Positions 43,174 through 55,100 of a DNA stretch of 64,000 nt are shown piece by piece (position 1 is the first letter of the stretch; every line of letters begins with the position of its first letter). Below the pieces are notes generated by a model. That model made no database searches, was not told the DNA's origin, and saw only the letters and a list, made by a program, of their open reading frames with translations. Where the stretch lies: positions 1,118,501-1,182,500 of the forward strand of contig NC_088313.1 in the NCBI RefSeq assembly GCF_910592395.1, read 5' to 3'. The stretch comes from Lineus longissimus (Eukaryota; Nemertea; Pilidiophora; Heteronemertea; Lineidae). The position numbers and the translations under genes are program-made.

Positions 43174-46100
43174 ATGGCCGACGAAGGTGGGATATTTGAC
43201 TTTTCTCTCGAAATTTCGCTTGAATATGTCTTAATTATGCATCAATTAGTATTGTTTTCCAGTTCAGTTTATCAGTAATATAGTGTGGAAGAGAAATAGT
43301 CTTACTTCGATGGGATATTGGTCTGTGTTAGTTTGTTTTTTTTCCATTTGAATCGCAATTGTCAAATCTAACTCTTCCTGTACATTTTGTACAGTCTAAC
43401 AGTGTGCATTTGTACAGTGCAATATATGTCTTCGCACAAATCACAGATGTCAGCGCCTCGGTCTGTGGAAGACGTTGAGGATAACAAGAGTCATGATCGA
43501 ACAGCCACCTCTCGCGCCTCTCTGACTGCAAGGATCTGCAAGTGGCTCCACTGCTTCGCCAGCATCAAAATGGCTCTATTATTATTACACGTAATTGGCC
43601 AAAATTGTCTTTGTTTTAGAATTGATCATTTTCCAGGTCAAGGGCCTTCTTCTGTAGTATGGATAAGACCGGGGGTGGGCAAGGGTTGTGTGTCACTCTA
43701 CCCGATTGGTGATGCCATCAAGCCCTTAAACATTTAAGACCTGTCTGCCTGGTGCTCATGGCACCTCTTCGAACAGAATGGCAGAATGCGAATGGTCTAT
43801 GAAAGTTGGTAGGACCAGGTGGCACTGTGACTCATATTCAATCATGAGGAGCCACCTTTTTGAATAAAAAAACCCTGTGCGTTGCCACATACTGAATAAA
43901 ACAGAAATTATTTCCCTTGGCCTGACCAGTGACCACTTTCAATATCATGACCTAATTTCTTTGGTCTATTTTTAGTGCATAGTCCAAGTTCCTTGCTGTT
44001 TACATGACTGTTCATCAATGAGGTTTGCCCCAAAATAGTCCTAAGTGTTTCTGACATGCTTGTGTCGATTATTCAACCGTTAAGCCCATACAATTTTGTA
44101 TCATAGATGTCATACTTTGAGAATTACTGGCATTCTGATAAGTTGTAGCAATGTCAGGCCTACATGTGGGATTGACATCAAGTCTGTGCTATTCCGGTTT
44201 AGGATTTATCATAGGGCTCCGACAGCTTTAGGTAGCATGGGACAAACATTTGTAAAGAAGTGTCCTTGTATCTTTCCCAATCATATTCTGCCGGCGCGCG
44301 GCCCTGTCTATCTCTCGAGTGATGACATCAAAGCCCTCAACGGGTGTCATCTCGAACATGTGGGTATGTGGAATATCGAAATTCAAAATTCAAAATTGGA
44401 GTCCGTATTTAGCGATATGTATTTCTTCTTCCGTATTTGGATTGATTTCATTGTTGCACCTTGTACCATTCAGTGAAGGCCAAGAAAAGGCAACAATCCT
44501 AAATAGAGCCCCATAAGTCCACGTGATCTGCAGCCACGCAGTCTTATGTTCCTAGCGAGTTTGTTGTGGGTTTGCAATGCGAATGGTCACCTTTGCTCTG
44601 AACGATTTGACCATCCTTGTCTTTTACAAGTATGGCTCTCATTGACTCGCGGTGTGTAGTTAGATTGACTACTCCCTCATTTTAAAGTGTGTTCTTTCTT
44701 CAGATGTGGCGGACGACATGTCTGGGACCCTCATTGGTATCAACTTGACCCACGAGACAGGCGCCGCGGCCACACCAGGAATAAACTTAGGCTTCGTTAC
44801 CGTCAAAGGGGCGACATCCTTGTCGGCTGCAACATTTCGGAGTACGTTAAAATCTGAGTTGATAACAGTGCCGGTGACATATGGATTTCTTACAAAACAA
44901 GGGTAAGCTTTTCAGATTCGGCTGTTGATCTTTGATGATTCCTGATCCGATTCCAGTGCTGTTTTCACGGACTGCAGGTGTCTAAAGATTTCGAAGTAGT
45001 GGCAAAACCTCCAAGGACATGCAAGTCATGAGTGCACATGATTTGCTTTTGAATTTTTGAGATTGGAAATATTTGATAATTTTGGCACAAACTTCTTTTA
45101 ATTTTCAAACCAAATACCATTTTACAGTAATATGAATGTTACTTGTACTTACAGATGGCCAGTCTCACTCTCACAAGAATCAACGCTCGATTTAAAACAC
45201 TTGATACGAGATGATGGCTCGATTTATATTCAAAAACTATATGGTAAGTATCCCTTCTCTCTTGGTGTAAGGCCTTGTGTCAATTACAGTTTCCCTTCTC
45301 TCTTGGTGTAAGGCCTTGTGTCAATTACAGTATCCCTTCTCTCTTGGTGTAAGGTCTTGTGTCAATTACAGTATCCCTTCTCTCTTGGTGTAAGGCCTTG
45401 TGTCAATTACAGTATCCCTTCTCTCTTGGTGTAAGGCCTTGTATCAATTACAGTATCCCTTCTCTCTTGGTGTAAGGCCTTGTGTCAATTACAGTATCCC
45501 TTCTCTCTTGGTGTAAGGCCTTGTGTCAATTACAATTTGCAAATCACATCAAAATTAATGAAGTGCTTGTCACCGCCTGTATCATTTGTCGCTGTACTGT
45601 TGTGTAAACTAGCCTTGGCGGGGAGTTGACAGTTCAGCGCCTGTTTGATGTCAACCCCAACCAGACGTTATCATGTTCCATCATGTGGTGTTTGTCTAAT
45701 GTTGACTTTCTTTCGGGCCGTAAGTGCCTTCGCTGGTGAACATGTATTGCAATGAACAGCTACTATCTGTGATGTCAACTGCTAACACAAATAGCAATTC
45801 CACCTCCCAGAGGGAAGGTCTGATTAAAACAACTTTATCATATCCCGATCAGGATGGCCTAGTGGTTGGAGCTAGCGGTGGTATGGTGTAAGGAAGGTAA
45901 AGGTTTGAGGTCAGCAGGAAGCCTGTTTTGCTGGGCTAGTTGGTGAGTTGTCAGCTTGTTAAGTAATAGGGTACAAACTCCCTTCTTATCAGGCCCCAAG
46001 CATTCAGGGCCCATGTTCATTCAGCCAAGACTGCAGTGACAATGACCACTCATGGTTAATTGTGATGAATAGAATCTATTATAGGATCCCAGTGTAAACA

Positions 46101-49100
46101 TTGTTTGTCATCATGCATTGTGAAGTGTATTCAGATAGATCTTGCCAGAGGTACTAGGCTGATCTCTTGTCACTAATCTGAAACATTGTAATATGACACA
46201 GCTTTATATGACACCATGATGAAAGAGCAATACATTGGTTAGGCCTACCCTAATCTAGTGTTGTGCAACACCACTATCTTTTGGTAAATGTGTTATGTCT
46301 GGTTACATTCCTGAGTTCAACTTAGTACCTTTCGCCAGAACGCTATGAAAAACAGTATACCATTCATTGCCACTGGCCCGTGAATGATTCTATGAAGGAA
46401 AGTTTAGCCTGTGAATGATACTGCCAAGGCTGTGGCATAATGATGATGATTTACCTGTAAACATACCTCAACAACAACTGTTGGTGAACATCTGAACATG
46501 ATTAGCTCTGACAACAACTTCGTGAATATGTTGTTTAGGTGAGCATCGAGCTTTTGGTATGTTAATGTTTCCTTCAACATGTTAACTCTTTGCTACTAAT
46601 TGCCCTATTTCGTCCGCTCTATGACATCATAATCAGATATCACGCCTGATGTAAATCGTTGGTCAGGAAAATAGAAATGCAGTTATACACAATGCCGTAG
46701 TGCAGTTCTCATGTTTCCAACTTTGCTGGAGTGGACCGTGGCATCTATAGCATGTGTGTATCTGTCTAGACAACGGCAATGTGGACATTATAAGTTAAAT
46801 AGGATACATTTTTTAGGTCAACTACCATCAAAAAGATATTCAAAATAATCGGGTGAATTTGATACAACCTCGGCCAGGATATTTATACATCAGCTGCCAT
46901 GACAACCAGCAATATTTAGTATATTGCAATATAAATATCTGTTTTCAATAAAGAGATTGCGCGCAGTGACACTAGAATTACTGATGACAAGTTATTTTTA
47001 GCTCCCGTCTGCAAATTTCCATCCAAATACTTTAGCGATATCGCAAACGCGCTGCCAAGGAGCACCGAATAAAAAGCGCTATCATGTGGTATTGTTGTTG
47101 AGAGCTAACGTTGAAGAAGAAGAAGCTATGCATGGGACCTCAGGAACTGCCTTCCTAACAGGCTGGTGCCGTCCATCCAACCACACAGTTTGGCATCTTT
47201 TCACCCCACAACACATGCCCAAGTGGGGATGTGAACAGTTGGTCTGGTGGAAAGACCAGGCTGGTGTAAACAGTGTTTCTCAGTCAGCCCAATACTTGTC
47301 TCTAAACATTAAAACTCCACTGTGTCTCCAGCCAATAATGTTACGAAATATACTGTATTTTCAGATAAACCACGTATTGGAGTTAAAACTGGGAAAGGAT
47401 TCGCTATCGGATTTGTATTTGTGGAGTACCTTTGTTCCCTGCGGCAAGCAAGGCATGATATACAAGATCAGGTAATGGGTGTCTTTGTTGCTGCCTCATC
47501 TATCTTTGTAATGGCCCTATCCACGGGTAGAGAAGGAGGTAATACCTTTGTTCCCTGCGTCACCAATGGTGAAACATACAGGATCGTATGGGAGCGCGTC
47601 TATGCTGTGGTCAGTTCGTGGGTGGATGGCAAACAAAAGCAATGTTGGCAGTTGGCTTCCATCTGTGATATAACCCTGTTGTCTGTGTGGTCTGGATATA
47701 CACTTTGTATCTGGCCATTCATATGGTTCTCCCCTGAGACGACCGTGAATGGAATGGTGAAAACAATAACATACGAGCAGACGCTATGGGTCGTGTATTG
47801 ATTGATTGATGATGGTGTCTGACATCTCCGTGCTAATTATCTCGGTGGATGATGGGATATCTGTATTCGATGTTTGCATGGCTTACCGGCTGTGTCAATA
47901 GCAATGCATTACCAAGCAACAAGTGTATTTCTCAGACACAGTTGAAGCACAGCGCAGAGTTAATACTACTCTTTTCAAGTGCTCCCAAAGGTTCTTTTTG
48001 GTGCCTGTGGGGTAGTATAATAAACCAGGCCTTTATTTTAGAACCAGTCAAGCAGTACTTGTGAAAGAAAAGGGCCTAGACACAATCACTGTAAATTCAA
48101 TCTTCACTGTTCTCACGACAAGATTCCTCAGCACATGCTAATTAATCTCAGACACCAGTGGGTTAATATAGCATTGTTGATGCTGGAATTCATGCAGAGA
48201 CATGTAACAAGTGTTGAAGGTATAGAGTGGATACCGGATACTCACTGTTGCGTCTCCGGTGTTCAATCAATACTCGTATCCGGTTCTCAGCATTGTGTCA
48301 TATTCGCGTCTTTTTCATTTTCATCAGAAAAATATCATCTCAGATTCTGATGAATTTGATCATCTTATGAAAATATTTTGTTGCTGCAGTGGAACTTCTC
48401 TATCAAGGACACCCCTGGACTGACGTGTGCTGTCCTTAATAGAGAGGTGTCCTGATTAGAGAGGTCAATTGAAGAGAATTCAAACTACGTGTACCACTCT
48501 GGGACCGAGATCACTGTCCATGATAGAGAGGGTGTCCTCAACCGAGGTGTCTGCAATAGGGAGGGGGGGGGGTTCCACAGTAAACCTACAAGTGCCAGCA
48601 GTGACCAACTTGTGGTTTCCCCAGGATCTCTGTGAGGCACTCATTGAATGTGTGTGATATCGGGTATTCTGTCAGACTTATTGATTGAATTGAAGTGCTT
48701 TTCCATCCACTGGCTCAACCCACAGCTACATGAATGAGAGTGTCTGACGAGTGGTCATGAGGTCCCTGGTGTTGGCATGAGGCTCCAGGCGGGTGTCTGT
48801 TGTGCATGCCTCAGTCCACCCAGCAGGTGTAGAAATGGGGACCAGTTTGAAAGGGTCACATTGTAAAGTGTTTTTCATGTCATCCTGGCCAAAGGTATCG
48901 AGTTGAACTCAGGAATGTGACCGGATCACATTTACCAAAGGATAGTGGTGTGGCACAACAGTTGAGTATCATCAGGGTAGGCCTAACTAATGCTCTTTCA
49001 CTGTGTCAACTGAAGCCAGTCAACATTACCATTTTGTGATCAGATTATAACATGTAAGATACTAGTGACAAGAGGTCAGCCAAGTACCTTGGGCCAGATC

Positions 49101-52100
49101 TCTCTGAAAAACACTTTACCACTTATTAAGCAGCTCTTCCAAGCTCACCTGAAAGCTTTCAGTGTAGACTGGGGTCAAAGTCACATACCAATACCACAGT
49201 TGATATCAGACGACAAACCAAAACTTTGAACTTTTTATTTTTGACCATTGCAGCTTGGTCACATTGGGGGTAGTATCTACACGTCGTATCAGTTCATCGA
49301 CAGCAACGGCTGGCCGGTTAGTCTCGAGCAAGAGACCTTACTCATGGTACAGGACATTGTGAAAGACTCTGTGATTCACGTGTGCAGCGAGGTGTTCTCG
49401 CTCGAGGATCTCACAAACAGCTCGGATGAAAGCGGAGCAGCGAAAGCATTACAGCCGGGAAAAAAGAAAAGGTATTTTTTAACAACTTGAGAAAAACGTT
49501 GCATGAGATATTGTGATTGTGATATTGGAAGTTGACATCAAACGGTCTTTGTGAATTACTGCACGTCTCGTTATTTCAAAGGGCTGCCTGTTCACCCTTT
49601 GTTAGTGAATAGACTGTGCCAAAACATTGGGGGAAAGTACCAATATGACATTTAGAGGGGGTGTTGAACTGCATGTCTATGCTCCCATAGCAGTGCTATT
49701 GTCAGTGATTTTGTGTACGAAACGTACAGCGTGGTCCAAAAAGATTTTGCCAATAGAAAGACAAAAATGAAATTCAGTCAAAGCTTATTAGGTATGTCTT
49801 TTTATTGGTGTTGTTTTTATGGACCACCCTTGATAGTGGTGAATACTGTGGACGGTTTATGTGACACTCAGCCTTACACACCTAAATTATCTAACACTGA
49901 ACAATTTCTAATCTTAAAATAGATACTAGATAGCCCTGTAATCTGGATGCGTTGTTTTCATTCCGTATTTTAGGCATATTGGGTAAGTTGGTGTGTGTTG
50001 TCCCTTAGCCCTTGATGAGGTAATCCAAACTGTGCCATTGTTCAGTAGTCCATTCTCCACCATTGTTCAGTAGTCCATTCTCCACCATGGTTCAGTAGTC
50101 CATTCTGCACCATGGTTCAGTAGTCCATTCTGCACCATGGTTCAGTAGTCCATTCTCCACCATGGTTCAGTAGTCCATTCTGCACCATGGTTCAGTAGTC
50201 CATTCTCCACCATGGTTCAGTAGTCCATTCTCCACCATGGTTCAGTAGTCCATTCTCCACCATGGTTCAGTAGTCCATTCTCCACCATGGTTCAGTAGTC
50301 CATTCTGCACCATGGTTCAGTAGTCCATTCTCCACCATGGTTCAGTAGTCTATTCTCCACCATGGTTCAGTAGTCCATTCTCCACCATGGTTCGGTAGTC
50401 TATTCTCCACCATGGTTCGGTAGTCCATTCTCCACCATGGTTCGGTAGTCCATTCTCCACCATGGTTCAGTAGTCCATTCTCCACCATGGTTCAGTAGTC
50501 TATTCTCCACCATGGTTCAGTAGTCCATTCTCCACCATGGTTCAGTAGTCTATTCTCCACCATGGTTCAGTAGTCCATTCTCCACCATGGTTCAGTAGTC
50601 CATTCTCCACCATGGTTCAGTAGTCCATTCTCCACCATGGTTCGGTAGTCCATTCTCCACCATGGTTCAATAGTCCATTCTCCACCATGGTTCAGTAGTC
50701 CATTCTCCACCATGGTTCAGTAGTCCATTCTCCATATTTGGAAATCACTTTGCCATGAGGTGTAGTTTTGACCACAAAAATATAGAAAAATCCATCAATA
50801 TTTTAGATTTTTTCCAGGCGGATAACCTCATGTGAACAACCTGAGTAAGTTTTTATCTCTGAATTTCATAATTTATAAAATTATTCATTTTAAATTCATG
50901 TTATGGTTTTGACTCAGCAAGATGGCGTGCTAGTTGTGAAAAACTAGAAAAATTGCAATTTGATAAATGTTTCTCAGATATGTGACATATGCACCTGTGA
51001 GTTACGCCACCCCCCTTTTTCCAAAAAAAGTTCAAAATGGACAAGGACTTTGAGTGAAGTAACAAAGCTCCCTCTTTTTCCGAGTCCTGGATACACCCTT
51101 GTATCGAACCCTACTGTAACAATGGCACAGTTTGTCGATATACCAGGATATTTACATCAGCGCTCACATTAACCTTATTTTTAGCTTAGATCGCTCTAAT
51201 TATGTGTTGAATTTTATATAAAAGCAGAGTTTCTCGGCTTGTTTTGGTTCATAGAGTGATTTCACGGTCAGCCATGTTGGAGGGCAGAACAATGATTTGT
51301 ATGGTCATTTGTGACTCGCTCTACCAAAACTAGGCGCTTGTCACATCTGAACTTGACAGGTTGATACGGACTTGTTGTTCATTTCCCTATTGTAGACCTT
51401 TTGTGAAATCTATTACAAACTGATTTGGTCACATTTCACAAAAGGTCTACAATAGGGAAATGAACAACAAGTCCGTATCAACCTGTCAAGTTCAGATGCG
51501 ACAAGCGCCTAGTTTTGGTAGAGCGGGTCACATTTGGACTTGCTTTCTTCTGTCTGTCCCTCCAGCATGGCAGATGACGTTGTCACGTGAAACCACTCTA
51601 TATTTGGTGCCTTCTTACTTTGATTGTGGTCGTTCTCAATGAATGCACTCCTGTGGCTATTCATAAGGGAGCACATGAACATTATTTTGAAGATAGACAT
51701 CGTTCATCTCTCCCTGTTTGAATCGATCATATATTCATAGGAATTAGAGAACATGGCAATGAGGAACCGGCGTTAAGATAAATGCCAGTGGCGGCGCCAC
51801 AATCGATCATACCTTCTGACGCCATGACGTCATTTTCTGGTCTGTTGACGTCGCATGAGGTCAATCACGGGAAACCATTGCGTACATTTTTGCACAGGAC
51901 TTCAACAACAGAAAACGTGCCCAATAACTGGCATCGCGCATATTTTCCGCAAAATTATCTTAAGAAACTGATAGCTCAAAAGATCTAAAACAGGAAGATG
52001 CAAACGTTGTCGAAAATAAGCGATCGTTTTCGGCCTCAGAAAAAACATGATAACGCATTGGAAATGGAGAGTTTTGGTATGATCGATTGCAGCGCCACCC

Positions 52101-55100
52101 GGCGGATAAATCGCGCCGGTTCCTCATTATTTGGCTTCAAAATCATTTTGGCATGCTCCCCAAGTAAGTAGACAAGAAACACATGTGTGTCTATTACAAA
52201 CGTTTTGCACCTTTTCTTTTTATATAAATTTTTGCAATTCGTGAAAATTTCTAAAAATTTTATTTGGGAAATTTCAGTTTTGATTATTCCAATGAAAAAA
52301 AAAAATTTAAATTTTTTTCTCGCAAACTGAGGTTCTTGCAAAATCTGCCAAAATAAAGTGCTGGCCAAAAATTTGGTGGTTTAGGGTAAATACTAATTCT
52401 TGACCCATTATCCAAACCTCTGTATTTTGTGGCTTCAACTTTCAAGCAATCTCACAGATTTAAATATTCGACTTTGAACACAGCCTTGCAAAAGATGCTG
52501 GTAATATCCTGGGGTAAGTCTTGATAACACTTCCACAAATAAACCTTGAAGCTACCAACCGATCAACTAAAAACCTCTTCATTTATCCCTCGGGTCAGCA
52601 GTTGCCTTGGTTTGCTTTTGTGAAGATAGCTTAGGACTTCATGCTACTCACACTGACTGACCAACTGGAACCTGGCTTCTATTCCATAGCTTGTTTTAAG
52701 TTTATCTTCATAGCCCCCCCCCCTCCCCCCCGCCCAGAAAAAAACCTGAGTTACATACTCAAAATAGGCCTCAACGATACAACCCCCCCCCACCTTCAGA
52801 GCATGGGTACCAGATTAACTGGTCATTATTAGAAGTTGATGTAAACACAGTCACCTTAAGCTCAAGATATAAAATGCATTGGTTTGGATAAGTTTCAAGT
52901 TTTGCCAAAATGGTTTACAGTGGGTAGGGTTAGAATGTCCTTCTTTATAAAAGCCCTCTCACATCTTTCACGAAATCTTCTTTTACCTTTTGAAAGACCC
53001 TTCAAATGACTCCACCTCCCACCATAACTCTCTGATGACCATTTTGTATACATGTTTGTTGGCTTGGTATAAAACGGTAGCTTAGATCTTGTCCTGCGGT
53101 GAAGGGTTCCACACTCCTCCACCAGTTCTTTATCTGACTCACTGTTTCATTACACTCATACTTTATAGGGACGAGACATTTCAAATTTTTTGAGATGAGA
53201 ATGAACGTTTTTCTCCTTCTCAAGGGGGTTGAATCAGACAGCAGAAATGGCAGGATTGATTCTGTTCTTTCATAAACAATCAAGGTTTGATCTTCGCTGG
53301 ATGTTTCAAATGCTTGACTGCATGCGCCTCACATAAATATAGTGCCTCACAATGTCTTCATCTATTCTAAATCTATCGATAATTTCAATCAATCGTTTGT
53401 TGTCCGTATCCAATTATTTAAAAATCAACTGAAGAGAAAATTGAAAGTTTAACAGCCTTTATAATAGTCCACCTGCAGTTGTATACATGGCAATTGTATT
53501 CAGATAGATCTGGACAAAGGTTCTTGGCTGATCTGTTGTCACTAATCTGTAATAGTGTGATCACAAATAGTAATGGGCAGCCAGTGTCACAGTTGGCCGG
53601 CTTTAGTTGACACCGTGAGCTAAACATTGATCAAGGCCTGCCCACTCATGTTTTAAAAGTGTCTGGTTTCTATTTCAGGCATTGACTCCTTAAAGGGGGA
53701 TAATCAGCATTGTTGACTATTTTGCATCAGATTCCTGTTTGTTTTGTAGACCTCCGTTAGTTCGTCAGTTGACGTACCACTCGAGCAAAGATGTCGGTCG
53801 GCGCACGAGTCAGGAAGTTGAGGTGGAGAATCATGGGAAAATGCATCAGATACTCATTAGTTATGTGAGGGCTGAGGCAGCACAGCATGCACTCGATCTT
53901 AAGAAGGCTTTAACGGATATAGGATACACAGTATACTTGGTAAGGTCATCGATACATCAGATGGCTCTATTTCGCTTGTTCAAAAGATAATGTTGTAGGC
54001 ACCTTTTCCCGAGACTGGGACTGTTTCCAGTCATCGTGTGTGCAAAGTTCAAAGTAGTTCACTTGATCTTCTCTGTCAGGGTCAGCCTGGGGACTGACAA
54101 GTGCTGTCCTTGATAGAGAGGTGTCCTGATTAGAGAGGTGTCCCTTGGAGGTTACAGTGTGGTATCAATCAGTGAATGAAAGATGGCGCTATCTGGACTG
54201 TTCCGTAAACGTTTTCATCTAGTTGTAGTGTGTTACGAAACAAACTTGATGTTGACTCTTCTTGGAGTGTTATTATGTGTTTTCACTTTCAGGACATTCA
54301 TGAGATAAAGACAGGCATTGACTGGCAAGATGCATTGAATTACGCCGTCAGTAATGCAGAGGTATTCGTTCCACTAGTGTCGGCGCGTTATGGACAGACA
54401 CAGTGGACAAATCGTGAGGTAAGGCACCGTCCTCAGAGCAGTGACACCTGGGAAGGGGGACCAAAACCTGGCAACATGTACAAACCAACCAAAATTAACA
54501 CAAGATTTCCACATGTTATCCCTTCAAGTTTGAAAAAGCTTGGCAAAGAATCTCTTTCGTTCATTTCACAAAAAATCCTACTCTGATTTTTTGGTCAAAA
54601 CTGAATAATTGACTGAACACAATGATTGATATTGACTGTTTATCTGTCATAATACTAGGGAGGGGATCGAAGGTCAAAGGTCAAGTTTGCACAAAATTCA
54701 GTTCTTTGTTTTTTTCCAGGTGAAATTGGCTGATTTCCTCGGCAAGTTCATCATCCCGGTGAGTTTTCTCGACTTTTGGCCACCGCGGTGCCTGGCCATT
54801 CAGTTCGCCACAACACAGTATGTCCAGTGGAAAGCAGACAAGGACATTGAGGAAGGTGAGAAAATAAACAACACCCCCTCCCCTCATCAGTTCAGCTGAG
54901 CCATGAGATGAGTTCTAGAAAATGCATTTGTGACCCGTCACACCTAATTAGATGGGTATTCCACTCCCTCCTGCCATGTGACATGTCTGTGTGAGCTGTG
55001 CCAGCCCATCCCTCAAGGTATGACGGTCCTGAGCCATCTTGCACAGCGAGACACAACATCTATCCATGTCGGACATCGATTCCTGGTTAGCCCCGATATA

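Noticed and set aside
43429..43737. ORF beginning MSSHKSQMSAPRSVEDV as first exon of the TIR-SLOG gene
   Set aside because: Available GT donors are weak or in the wrong phase; the 13-nt exon at 43174-43186 fits phase and context better.
47086..47801. Two overlapping ORFs of 129 and 159 codons
   Set aside because: One merely contains, in frame, the short true exon 47365-47471 of the TIR-SLOG gene and runs on into intron on both sides; the other is a different frame.
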